NCBI GenBank assembly: GCA_013365365.1
Contig: JABVXU010000100.1
Location: 90,529-154,528, forward strand
Reading direction: 5' to 3'
DNA from: Cruorifilaria tuberocauda
Lineage: Eukaryota; Nematoda; Chromadorea; Rhabditida; Onchocercidae
Length of the DNA: 64,000 nt
The translations under genes and the position numbers were made by a program. This document shows positions 42,901 to 56,536 of this stretch, piece by piece; the stretch's first letter is position 1, and the number at the start of each line of letters is the position of its first letter. The notes beneath the pieces were generated by a model. It saw only the letters and a list, made by a program, of their open reading frames with translations, was not told the DNA's origin and searched no databases.

Positions 42901-45900
42901 TCTAACTTCAGTACCAGTTGAAGACAATCCAAGTCCCGTTCGAAATCTCGTTAAACGTTTGTCTGAGATACGTTGCATTTTTTTAAATTCTTCATTATCA
43001 GTCTGTTTTACCAGTTATTCTGTACTTTATCTGAACCTGTAATATGAAGAAATAAAATACAGCTTCAAATAAACGTGTTGAAACGTTAATACAATTAGGT
43101 TCAACCTAGCAATTTTATAGCATCATTTAAAGTGGCTTCGAATCGGAACAGTAGTTAAATATGATTTCAAGGAATCTTTATTTTCATCAAATGACTGATT
43201 TTTCATACTTGTAGAATCGAAAATACTGATTATTTGATCAGTAAAGCAACACGAGTCAAATTTTCATATCAAATTCTCGTCTATTTCTGACAATTGAAAA
43301 AATGACGATGATCAATAATTTTTCAAAAATTTCGTTTTTCAGATAAGCTCATGGATAACCCATCTTATAGTAAGCATGCCAACATCTGAAGAACAGAAAA
43401 CAACTCTTATTTCCATTTTTCGAATGATTGATGTGTGCTGGAACATTGGTTAATTTTACTATAAACTTGTTAATATTGTTCAACTTTCCCAAATTTATTT
43501 TTATTTTCTTATCCAAATTCCGAAGTGATCGCCTGCTTTAAAATTTTGCTTGATCATTTTTAAAAACTCCTATTAAAAAAAATTTGTTAAAAAATTCAAT
43601 GAGCATTGATATTTGGCAACAAAATTTTCAATTCCTATTTTTGAGTTTTTAATCAATATTTTTTTTAATATTTAGATTCATTTTGATATAACTCTCAACT
43701 ATTTCGTTCTTTTCCATCTTTCTTAATTAGATAGCTTTGAAAAAAGATGTTTGCATGTGTACATATCTATGTGATGTGATTTGAAAAGGGAATGTAAAAT
43801 GATTAAGACCAATGAAATAAAAAGCAAAGAATATCTTGCATAAATTATTATCTTTGTTCAGAAAGTGTTTTAGATTTCTAATATTTTTAAGATCAATAAT
43901 GTTTTTCTTTTTCGTCTTTAGGTAATTTCAATGCAGCAGTTGAAATTTTAATGGGATTAAAAAGTGAAAAATTACGCTCATTCTGGTTATCGTTGAAACC
44001 TGAAGAAAAGAGAAAATATGAACAGGTTATTTACTATTGATGAAATTTTCGTACTTGAAAATGTTCGCTTTTTCTAAAACTAGGATAATCTAGATTCTAG
44101 CTAAAGAAATTCCGCCGCAAATTTATGACTGACGATTATTGCAAATAAAGTGATGTTTTCGATGGAATGTTTCATACTGCTGCAAAATTTACGTTTTAAT
44201 ATGGTTTTTATGATTTTTTTTTTGATACCGAAAAAAGGAAAAAGAAGAAGAAAGCGAAACTATGATAATATGCAAAATTTACAGCTTTGTGAAACTTTAT
44301 TACCAAGCAATCAAGCTGCTTTATCTACAACTTATCGAGAAGCGATTCAAAGAGCTTTACGTATGCCCCAGTGCAGGCTAATTCCTTTTTTCGGTATCTT
44401 CTTGCGTGACTTATATGCAATAGTTAACGATACGCCAAGCGTTCTGATGACTTATGACGGAGAAGATAAAGACAAACTTGAGGTATCACTCCCTCTTTAT
44501 ATCATTCGGTGGAATAAAAAAATAATAAAAATTGAGTAAATGTAATTTGTTGAAAGGATTTTGAATGCTTTTTATAGTTTATAAATGAACAATGTGGCGA
44601 CAGTCATTGTACATCAGAAACTGGTGTCAGCAGTTTGTTAAATGCTGATAAGATTAGTCTAGTGGCTGTGGTACTTGGTAATTTGGAATTATTTTATCGT
44701 CATTACAAGAATATAGCCAGTTTTGTTGTGGATCCTACTGGGCCAAGTATTGGAAGAGAAAATCCAAAACCGAAAGTATGTTTACAATTTAAATCTTAAA
44801 AACAGAAAAAAGATTTGGTGTTAAAGAGATTTTGATCTTTCAATCAATTTTTGCAATTTTTGGCAAATTTTTAGGGTTACGATCCAGTGCAACCGATAAA
44901 AGGTGTTGTGAAAAATATTACTTTGGTACCTTTGGATACGAATCGTTTCGATTTGGATGTAATTCAGCGGCTTCATCATGGTACTACGGTCATCCGTTAT
45001 GATCCGGATACAGGTCGCAGCACACTTTGCACACTGAAGTTGGATGCCAGTTGTGGCTTGTTGTCTTGGCGTAAAGTTGGTAATTCGGGAACGAAGGACA
45101 TGAAAGATAAAGTATTTTATAAATTGATGATTTCAATTAAGGCCTTCTTGAATAAAAAACTTCTCATTCAAAAAGTTTTGGAGATTTTCTGTGAAATTTG
45201 TTGAGGATGTACATGGAATTCACTGGTGAAGAATTTCATGTCTGTCAAACGTTCTGTTAGAATGTGCAAGCTGAAGTCCTTTTTGTTTGTCAAAAAGCTT
45301 ACATTCTAATTTATGAAAATAACTTGAGTCATCCCAGGATGCACAAATCCCATCGGTGTCACGAATGCAAAGCACGAAAACACAAAATATAACACCATTA
45401 GAAGGCCGCAATCCACCTTCTTCACCAAGTTTACGACCAGCTGGAGCTGCCTGTACTGCACTGGAATGTGGCTTTTTAAAGCTTTCCTATGTCAAATCTA
45501 TTGAGAATGTTACATCAAACGACATCAACATTGAGGTTAAATTACTTTAAGGATCATCAAGTTAAATATTGAGTTTTCAAATTTAGTGAAGATAAAAGTG
45601 GCTTATAGTATTAAAAACAGTGTGACGAATTTAAGGATTCGATAAAAGGCTAATCAATTTTTAGTATTCTTTGCATCCGGAACGACTTGCATGAAAGCAC
45701 TCTTCATTTTAAAAGACTATCTTTCAGAGCATTTGTAAACGTCACAGCAATGAAAAAATCTCTGTGCAGATGTACTGTTGGACAATAAATTTTGGTTGTT
45801 ATTTGTCTGATAATGAATTTTTGTACTTTATTGCACCAGAAAAAAGCGCTCAATGCTGGATAATTGGACTAACAACTGTATGCTTGTAATTTAGATTAAA

Positions 45901-48900
45901 TTTAGTGAATTAGTTGAATTTCAGTGAGTTAGAGAATTGTCTTAATGATATCTATTGAAGTTTGAAAAACGTGACGTGTAACTTTTTCATTTTCTTTGCT
46001 TTGATTGTATTTAATTTAGAGCTTGACAGTTCATTCAAATTTATAAAAAGATATCCCGAAATTCGCTTTTTAATCTTTTGATTATTAATCCTTTCTAGAT
46101 TGTCAATTACTTATTGGAACAACAGAAATGCGCAGATCGACGAATTCTGTGGCTTAGGAAATTATATTTACAATTATGCACTAATTACGAGCACGATAAG
46201 ATGATCGATGAAGGCGTAACATCTTGTCCACACCCTTACAAAGCTCTTCAAGCTTTTGGTGGCCGAATCGAAGGATGGAAGGGTTTAGGTATTATTACAT
46301 TAATATCATAATTTTTAATAGTTTTGACAAATTGCAGATAGTTTTAAGAACGTTTTGAGTATTCTGCTTCTTGCCAGATTTGCAAAGCATCGTTTCAAAA
46401 TCACTTCAATCAATAACGTTCCGTTCTGCAGAAATTACGGCGACAAAAGGTCGTTTAAAACAAATGACAAGTGCTTTTACTCGAAAAATGAAATTCGCAA
46501 GTCGCAGTAGTGCTCATTCACAAAGTCCACGACCGTTTATATCTTTGAAGGTGCTTTAAATATCCAAATTTTGAAATAATAAAAGTTTCCGAATATTCTA
46601 AACTTCGAATTATTTCAAACTTCATGCTAAGATTGACTAATAATTGCTGAGGAAGAGAAAAAAAGGATTCAGAACATACAACCTGGAAAAAGTTTGATGA
46701 TTCGCAGGTTATACTTATCGATCGGAAGATCGCAATATTTTTGTCTTTATAAAAGTTCTAATTTTCAGGCGCGATACCAGTCATTTCGAAATCGGGTTAG
46801 TGGCCAGCAGTGCACAATGTCAGATCCAAGCACACCACGAGAGATATTGAGATCACGTGACAGTTCTTTGTCTGCGGATATTACTAGTCTCACCCTCTGG
46901 TACAAATCCAGATTTTCAACAAGAGCTTTAGGCTCTTTCTGTTCTGGGAAAGTGAAAAAGTGAATGTGATCATAATATGCATGATATCCTCTGAATTATC
47001 TAGAAATTTATTTTAGAATATTAAAAAAATTTTGTATTGTAAACAAATCTCATCATTATTCAAGTACTTTCTTTTTTTTAAAACTGATCAATTTTTATTT
47101 TTTTAGAGTATGAATATAAAAAATAGAGAAAAAAATATTTGTTTCTAAATCACTTTTTTTATAGAGCAGAAGTTTCCGAAAATACATGTTTAAAGCCTAA
47201 TATTTCCAAAGAGTTTTCGATGTTTTCGAAATCGTACGAAGGAGAATATTCAGAAAAACCTGTTACATTATTTGAATTTATCGAATTATACAAATTATTT
47301 AGTGCGAACATGCGAACAGATTTAAAGTAAGTTTATTTATCGGAAGATATATTACAACAAATTGAATTCTTATGCAAATATATATACGATAATGTTAATG
47401 TATTTTTAGAAATATTTTCAACGATTTCCTTGTCATGTGTGGAAATGTCAGTGCAAGTGCAAGTAAACGTGAAAGCAATCAGAAGATTTCACAAATAGAA
47501 CCATCATATTCAGATATTGAATTTATACCAAACGGTTCATAATTAAGCATAAATTCTGGAGGTTATAACAAAATTTACCTAAAAAATTTAATGTCTACTA
47601 TCCAAACAGAGTTGCCTAATAGCATTTTGTACATGTGTTTGCAGATATCCTTACAAGAAATACTTTTACAACAACTCAATGTATTAATGAAAAACAACAG
47701 AAGGTATACAACACACTAGCTCTTGCTAGTTTAAGCAGGTGTCTTTTTTTAAAGAAATAACTGCTATTTGAAATTCTTTATTGTTTTTTTGGAAATATAA
47801 AGATTCAAATTGTAGTATGATTTCAAAAATGAATTAATGAATAGAATATTATGAAAGGAATTGAGAGAGGAAGTAAATAAATAACAGTTAATATCTACAT
47901 ATCTAAGAATGTGAAAAAAATAGTAATGATTTTTAATGTAAGTATAGAAAACTTTGATTTTGAATTAAGATGTTATTAATATGGTTTGAAATTTTCGTAA
48001 AGAACATACTGTTTCAGTACGAGCCTGACGGATGCATCAAGGCATTCATTTCTTACTCCCGCAATGCTGAAACAATTCATCAAGATATATCAAATGGAAA
48101 TAGTGGATGACGATTATGCTATTAAAATAATACAGGTTTTGTAATGAATAATTTCACGAAATTCATGTACAGTTTCTGATTAAAAACTTCTATTGTTTCA
48201 GGAACACGAGCCGGATCCAGCTTGCCGAAGTAACCAGCGACTTTCATTTGAAGGATTTGTGCGCTATATGACAGATTCAACAAATTATGCATTTGTTCCT
48301 GAAGCAATCCAACCCGATCAAGATGCACTTCATTATCCATTAAACTATTATTATATTTGTTCAAGTCACAATACTTACCTCACAGGTCATCAGCTGAAAG
48401 GTGAATCATCCACTGAAATGTATCGCCAGGTTAAATTTACGTGTACATCATCATTAATTCCGCTGTTTTTGCTCATTAAACTATTCATATATTTACTCAA
48501 TTTATCAGTAACATAGCAATTTCAAAAGTTTGCTTATTGCATTTCTTTTACTCAACCCAAGTATTCAGCCAAATTGTTAGATTTAGAAGTTTTAAACTAT
48601 GCATACTTAATGCTGAGTTACTCATACTATTCTTTAATTAAATTATGCAAAATTTCGAGATAAGTTTGCTTAAAATTATAGGTACTATTAACAGGCTGTC
48701 GTTGTGTTGAATTAGATTGCTGGGATGGTGAAAATGGCTTGCCTCAGATATTCCACGGTCACACTTTAACATCCAAAATTGGTTTTCGTGAAGTGCTCAG
48801 TGTTATTAAAAAAAGTGCCTTCGCTACTAGTAATTTACCCGTTGTTTTATCAATTGAAAATCATTGCTCACTTCAGCAGCAAGCAAGAATGGCCCAAATG

Positions 48901-51900
48901 TTTAAAGTTCGATTTTTTAAATCTATAATTTGAAAAATTTACTTTGTTCAGTATTTCATTTGAAGCAAAGGTCATGCTCATTTCAGAATTACCTCGGAGA
49001 AAAACTTGTTACCTGTTTTTTGTTCGAAGCTGATTATAGTAATTCTCCACGACTTCCATCACCATGGCAGTTGCAGAACAAAATTTTAATTAAAAATAAG
49101 AAAATGATAGCACAGCCAAGTGCTGGACTACGAATGGATAAATATTTTATCAGGAATGAAAGCGACACGGTTATGGAGCAAATGGAGTTTGTTTATTTTA
49201 TACTTTTTCTCAGAGCTTCTTTAAATGATTTTTGAGCGATGAAATAATTTTTTTAAATAACAAATGTGTAAAATTTCCAGTGGGTTTTATGGAACCGATG
49301 AAGACGATCTGGAAGAATTTTATGATGATCTGGATGACGAAGAAGCAGGTCAGTGCATTTCACCATTGATCCTCAAAACTTCTCAAGCGATGCAATTTAA
49401 AATTTACTGTTTTAATGTTATGCAGATTCAGAAGGCCTGAAGGTGATGAACTGGTCATCAAGAGATGTAACTCATGAATCATCCAGTGAAGCTGAAGAGG
49501 AGCACAAATATTCTCTACCCAAATTCACGCATGCTGTTTGTTTTAACTTCTAAAACTTTTGATTCCAATTGCTTCAGAAGTAATGTATTATAGCAGTGAT
49601 TAAAATCTACAAGACTATATAAAGCTGTAGAAATTTTAATTAACTTGCGCTATAAATATTAGTGCTATGAATTTGGTACACAATCTGTTTCATTTTTCAT
49701 TTTTAATCAGTTGAATTAATTTTCTGTTTGGTGTTGCACAACTGACCAGTCTAATATGTCTGAAGTTAACTTATGCCACATAAATCACACCTTTTTACCT
49801 GTATATAACTTTGTTTGTAGCATTTTGTCTAATTATAGATAAATGCTCCATTTGACTCGAAAATAGATGATGAATCATTGTCAGTCAATGGAGAAAGAGT
49901 GTCGCACAGACCCATTAAGAAGATACCAGGACCTCCAGTTGCACCTGAATTATCGGACCTAGTGAATTATATGCAAGCTGCCAAATTTAAGGTAGAGTTA
50001 ATCGTGATCCCTCCAGTTTGAGTTTGTATTCCATTATAATCTTCAGTCTTGCAAAAATTCTTTTGTGTCGTAGGATGGCATAAATACTCAATATTATTGT
50101 GGTTTTCATAGTATTATTTATATCTTCCACTTAATGTCTTTAATGATGAAGAGAATTTTCCAGGGTTTTCCGAGAACAGTTAGTTTCGTTCATCGACGGG
50201 AAGGATCTGCTAAATCTTCGGTACTAGGAACGATTCGAGCAGGCTCTAATTTATTACCAATAGCAACTCCACCTCGACGTTTACGGAATGCTACATTATC
50301 CAATGGGGAAAATAAATTGAAATCTAGAGAGGAAACTCGATTTTCTATCATTTCGTCTTCGAGACCCAATAGTAATGCTTCATGCTATCAAGTTATATCA
50401 CTTAATGAATCATCTGCCCGTAAACTTTCAAGGTGATTGTTTCAACTTAAAAATCTATAGCTCAGATATTTATAAAATGGCAGTTATTATAATATTTATA
50501 AAATTGTAATTTTGAAGAAATGATTTGCTGAGCATTTCAGGAAACATCCGCTGGAATTTATTGCTTATTCACGTGAGCAGATTGTCAGAACGTATCCTGG
50601 CGGTATGCGCATTGATTCTTCTAACTTCAATCCGGTTCAGTATTGGGCATTTGGTTTGCAAATGGTTGCTTTGAATTTTCAAACCACTGACACGGCAATG
50701 GCTGTAAATGCAGCAATGTTTGAACAGAGTGGGAATTGTGGATACACTTTGAAACCGAGAATTTTATGGGACGATTCCCATTCGTATTATAATCGCTTCA
50801 ATCCACTCTGCAAAGATACTGCTTCAATATCCGCTCTGCTTTATACAGTTACGGTAAATTCTTGATCATTTTAATCAGGAATTAAATTGATTAATGATCG
50901 AACGCAATATTTTTTTTTGATTTTTCATAAAGGTATTGGTCCATAAATTCGACTCAGATTGTCTGATTCAGAGCAGTTGTAGATTAAACAAACATATAAC
51001 TGATATAAGTGATAGTGAATGAAAAAAAAAATTCACATTTCATTGAAGGAAGTCTGAAGCTGTCAATATTTGAGACAGAAAATATCAAAATTTAGACTCT
51101 GTGGAAACTTTAGGATACAGATTTTAACTGAAATTCAGGATCAGATGTTTGTTTTCCTTTTAAAATTGTTTGCCACTCACCTGTCCCATAACAGCAAACA
51201 ATTTTAAACTTGCATCATGTAAACAGGTTATATTTTCACTAGAGCAATGATTTTTTCGGTCCTTTTTCGTGCCGATATCTGAATTTGAGTTTTTAACTTA
51301 CAATTCTCTAGATAATATCAGGACAACATGTTTGTCCAAATCAACATGGTATTTCAACCTATGTTGAAGTGGAAATCATTGGAATACCAGCAGACTGTGC
51401 CAAAGAGAAGAGTAAAACAGTAAGTCGAAATTCGGTGAACTCAATTTGGAATCACACTTCAACATTTCGGATTGCTTTTGTTTATCTGGCTTTTTTGCGA
51501 ATCTCTGTCTGTGATAGCACAAATGGCAGGTATCTCTTTTCCTCTATTTTTTGCAAAATATCTGAATTCCAGGAATGCGAAATCAGGAAGTCCATTTTTG
51601 TCAATTTGTCAGATGTATCTTTATGTGTACACTTTATCAGATGTTTGGCACAACGAGTAGTTCCCGTGCGTTGCATTCGCGCAGGATATCGTCATCTTCC
51701 GTTACGGACGCCCACAAATACACCAATGGATCAGGGAACCATATTTCTCTATTCACGTTTTGAACAGGAAGAGCATATCTATTTGCATGACGAAGATAGT
51801 ATTATCAATTGTGATACAGATCAGCAGTTGCATCCTCAGACACTTAACATCAATCCGGTTTGATTTTGCACGACAAATATCAAATGTTTCTTGTAAAATA

Positions 51901-54161
51901 TTTATTTTTTTGTTATTTTTAATTTGTTAGTACTCCATTAATCACAAAAATTTTAAGAATAAGGTCATTTAAGGCGGCAATGATAAAAACAATTCCCATT
52001 CTCAAACGGCAAATTTTCGTACTGCGAATATCGGGCTTATATAATGACGAATCATCGGTTATTGTTTATGCGGAGTCATCCAGCACAGTGCGAAATGTCG
52101 TAGAAATGGTGCTTATTAAATTTATTTGTGCTCAATCTTCCATTATTCTGGTTTAGCGAAATTAAATTGAATCATTCATTTAGGGTGACAGATTTCTAAA
52201 GATATTTCATGTAAACATTTTGTAGGCACTCACAAATGCAGGGAAAAATGCTGATACAGCTGAGGAATATGTTTTGATTGAAGTAAACAGCAATGAAATG
52301 TTGAACAACAACGACGAACATCAAAATATACAATACGAACATCGTATTTTACCGCCCAAAGAACCAATCATGGATTTTGTTGCATGCTGGAATGGTTCCG
52401 TGCGACGTTTCGTCATCAGAAAAAAAGGACCGGCGAGTTTACGCTTCACATCAAGATCTCATTCTATAAAATTTTGTAAAAAGTGAATTCCCAAATGATT
52501 CCATGATACAACAACTTTCAGTGTTTATTCCAGGATCCTAGTGGTAGAGCATGGATCAGTTCCATAATCAAAGGTAGTGCGGGAACATCGTCATCATCAG
52601 CTCAGTCACTGTCTTGCGCTCAATCTCCATCGGACAGAAAGACAAATAATCGTTCCTTAGGACAACATGCTGTGCTGCATAGAATGAAATCTTTGGATCC
52701 AGATATTTTTAGTGACAAGAAGGTTATAACTGGTAATAACTATTTCAGTTTTTAAAATCATTAAAGAAAATCCAAAGTCTTGGAATTGTTTTTGGCTTAA
52801 AACAATTTGTTTCATAAAATTAATAAAAAACTTCGATTTAAAATAAGTTGTTTTATTTTTATCGTTTTTAATCCATTCTTGATAGGTTTGCACCCATTAA
52901 CACGTATGAGTGGAACCTTTCTGGTATGTATTCATAACGTTAGTCGAAATCAACCGTACGTCATTTTTCGGGCGAATGTTTGCAGCACCGCCAATGATAT
53001 CATTAGAGAAGTATTTCATAATTTGTATTAAAAGAATTAAAATAAGAGAACATCCTTAGCGCTCTGTAAATTCGAAAGGTCAAGGATAAATTAAACATGA
53101 GAAGATAAAGTATGTTTTAGCATGCCTTAAGCATGCGATGAAATATGCCTGTCCTGAACTTTCATCCTTTTGATGCTTCAGTATAAATTTAGAATTCTTA
53201 GTTTTTACTCGGTAATCATAATGGATGCACTCATATCAATTTTTTATCCAGAAATATTAAATATATGAAAAATGTATTAAAAAATATACATAAAAAAATA
53301 GAAATATTAAACATAAAAAAAAGAAAAAGGGAAATAATGAATTATTAATCTATGAACGAATCATTGTGAAAAAAGAGACCGTCCGATTATCGTCTGATCA
53401 TTAAAGTTGTCGAAACTTACATTTGAATTTAAAATATTGCATCCATTGCTAGATCAGCCATCGGTTCCATATTAGACAAAGAGTGTATTTGAAGCAAATG
53501 CTTCAACTTATTACTACCATATATAAATCAAAAATTTAACAAGCATATTTAGTCTTTTTCTATTTGTTGAATTTTTTCAAGGTTTTCTTGAAATCAAAAC
53601 AAACGAATGTCATTGAATCAGAATACGTACTGGTTGAAGAAACAATGAAGGAAACAAGTCCAGCTCCAACTATCCAACTATCATTGGAGCTCAGTGTTCC
53701 TGGTAATAGTATCTTTCTTATTCGAATTGAAAAATATTGAAGGTTTTAGCTGCTCGTTACGATGAAGATTTTTTAAACAAAATATGCCATTGAAAAAAAA
53801 CTTTTTATATCTCATTCATACCCTAACTTATCAATCAATGTTCGTGAGTATAGTTTTGGAATTTGAACAGACTGCAAAAAAATAAAGCAAAATAAGGCAG
53901 TAAGGCAGAAAAAAAATGCAATGACAACAATTTACAGTAGCAAAACCTCCTGAGTATAAAAGCATTTCAATGCGAGTACTGGCATCAAATGAAATTGTAT
54001 GGCAAGCACAAAGTGCATGGAAAACGTCTGGACGTTTCGTCTTGGAAAATTGCAGACATACTATTCATTCGACTCGAGAAAAAATGAGAAGTTTGTTGCA
54101 AGCACTCGAGAACGCGCATGTCAATACTGGTTCAATCCATTATGCATTAAGAAAATGTTAG
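39963..54161 (+). CDS. plc-1: Phospholipase C-epsilon (RasGEF, PLC-X/Y, C2, two RA domains), 5' end not fixed
   Basis: Ras-regulated enzyme that cleaves PIP2 to IP3 and diacylglycerol. Exons: 39963-40097, 42162-42289, 42830-42967, 43343-43448, 43922-44025, 44285-44482, 44578-44775, 44875-45111, 45338-45535, 46099-46288, 46378-46550, 46769-46959, 47165-47326, 47410-47534, 47645-47738, 48018-48135, 48202-48429, 48682-48906, 48987-49186, 49281-49348, 49426-49535, 49839-49991, 50164-50432, 50541-50853, 51312-51529, 51641-51857, 51974-52108, 52226-52480 (3' end unclear), 52534-52732, 52886-53010, 53582-53702, 53938-54161. RasGEF domain: 42162-44482 ([17 protein letters not shown]). EF-hand region: 47165-48330. 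Catalytic [12 protein letters not shown] and [10 protein letters not shown] (both histidines), [15 protein letters not shown]. Acidic X-Y linker. [19 protein letters not shown]. Then C2, RA1 and RA2. RasGEF plus RA domains identify the epsilon class. There is a TGA in frame at 40004-40006, an AT donor at 42968, and an unresolved junction near 52480. Confidence 0.93.
40098..42161. other. Intron of phospholipase C-epsilon
   Basis: It begins with the donor GTATTT after 40097 and ends at TGTTTATAG before 42162. A 99-codon open frame near 40400-40700 has no splice support or recognisable product. Confidence 0.5.
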
Positions 54162-56536
54162 TTTGAAAATTTATTTCCATCCATCATTAATAATTTTGAT
54201 CAATTTCTAATTTTTTTTTCTAATTCATCACAATCATTCTCCATCCACTTATGATACAACGATTCTTTCTCTGTTTCCATTGAAAATTTACTGAAACCAA
54301 ATCCAATGAAAGAAATCGTCACTAAAACGCACCATCAATACAAAAAAATCTATATGACGTTTACGCGCTAGAAGCATGCTAATCATTGCTGTCGGATTTT
54401 TAAACTTTTGTGTCAATCCGATGGGAAAATCCTTGATGTTTACAAAAGCACTTGATCAAAAACACTAATAAAAAATTTTATGTGACATGTGTTGATACAT
54501 GTTAATCTGGTATTGTGTATTATTATTTTAGAACTAATTAGAAACTATTAATAAATTTTTCGACCATATATCGCTGTGGTTGTCTCAAAAGAAAACAAGA
54601 ATATTACGTTTTATTGCTCTCGATAGAATCTTTGTAGTTATCATAGAGCATTCATTTCTCAACCCGAACTTTAGAATTTTGCAAATGCATGCAATTGTTC
54701 ATTTCTTTGATTATCATTCTCCTATTACAATTCCTTCTGACGGAATTTTTCGTCTAATTTTGTAATGATTTCAAGAACGATGATGCACAAGTGCAAAATG
54801 AATAATTGACAAGACATTATTTCTCAAATTATGCTGTCGACATTGGTCAATTTACTCCGAAAAGTGTTCTAAAATTCAAGTAATAGTAATATTTCCAAAT
54901 GCTTAAATACCACTTCGCTATTTCCTTCTCTTATATTTCTTTGATTTAGTATAATCCATTAGATCAGATAAATTTACGAATCCCCAAATTTTTCTTAATT
55001 TAAGAACCGATTTATGTATAAGCATAAGTCATATCCCTAAAGTAACCAATTACAGGAGAAACCTGAATTCAAATACAGAAACATAGAATAAAATAGCTTC
55101 AACGACTTTGGACAAAAGCGATGCCATCGTGGCACTCATGCGAGGATGGGAATAAATTTCCTTCAGTGAACATTTTCAGATATGATATTTTTAAATTTCA
55201 CATGAATCCTAATCATCGTTTCAAATCAGTGTTCGCCATCACCACTCTTCTTCCTTATTTTATTTTTGTTTTCCGACCTTTCTGCTTACGTCTACTCCAT
55301 ATGATTTCCCACTGCGGTGTTTTTTATCACTTGTGCTCAAAATCGTCCATATTTATGACAAACAAAACCTATGCCGTGCGATTTCTGTAGCGAAGAATGG
55401 AAAATCCAACAATCAAGACCAAATCTTGTTCATACTCAGATCATACACTTTACTGTATTCTCATAAAATTATTTTAAACTTTAATACAGTTTCGAATTCG
55501 CAAACTACAATTAAAATTTTCTCTTTTTTTGCAACATGATCATATACTGCATGGTTCTATTATGAATAAAATTTTCTGGCGTGAAGATTTTCAGTCTTGT
55601 GTATCCATAATGACCTTTACTGTATGGAAAGCGTGAAGTGGATAGGAAAAGACGTATGAGAATGGGATAATTGGATAATACAATGAGCAAAAAAAGAAAT
55701 TTTCATTAAGTTATATAAATATTGTTGGATCATAAATGATCACCTAATCCTTAAGCAAAACCAACATTTTCATTTAAAAAACCATAAGAAATATGATATA
55801 TAGTGCATGACAAAGTCCTGCTAATTATCGATATCTTTTTGCCACATTACTATTGAAATCTTCGAAGCGAACTCTCTTGAAGAATTAATATGACACTTGT
55901 AAGTGAACAATTTCTGCATAAAATTTTTTATAAAAATATGTCTCGTATGCTGTACTGCATGAGGAATAAAAAGCATGAAATAGTATTCAAGAAAAGCGAG
56001 AAATGCAAATTTTAAAAAGATGAAAAAGAGAAAATAGAAGAATAAGGTAAGAATTTTGAATTTTTCTCAAACAGAGCTAAAACTAGACCCAAGATAATTT
56101 AGAATTTTATAAATAAAAAGACCAAAACTATTAAAGACGCTACAAATGATAAAAGTAAAACACCCTCAAGATCTGATATAAAAGATAATTTTTAATTTTT
56201 TCAGTTATTTAGCTCGATTATGCAACACTATTTAACAATTCCCAGAAGAAAGCACCAATCAAAAAACTTTACCGTAGTTCACTGTGCTTAATTTTATTAT
56301 GCATTAAACATTTTCAAGCAAAATTTTTCTCAAATAAAAAACATTTCAGTAGCTTCATCCTTAACATCATTATAACTAACCCAAAAACTTTTACTAGAGC
56401 AATTATTGCACGTCTACTCAGAAGAGGTATACCTTTTTGGAATGAAGAATCCAAAAAAAAACGGAAATGGACACAAAGATATCTAAAATGAATAAATTTT
56501 AAAACAATAATATAGTCACAAGCATTATGAGAAATC
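54162..56536. other. Intergenic DNA between convergent genes
   Basis: It contains the 3' UTRs of phospholipase C-epsilon (from the left) and of the 325-aa gene (from the right). Several frames of 60-90 codons are present, but none has splice signals or a recognisable product. Confidence 0.5.
56293..56298 (-). terminator. Putative poly(A) signal of the 325-aa gene
   Basis: AATAAA on the - strand (TTTATT on +), about 240 nt after the TAG stop at 56537. The call rests on hexamer and distance only. Confidence 0.3.

Noticed and set aside
55121..55390. 89-codon frame 3' of phospholipase C-epsilon
   Set aside because: Composition reflects T-rich DNA and there are no splice signals. It sits after a clear stop codon of the gene.
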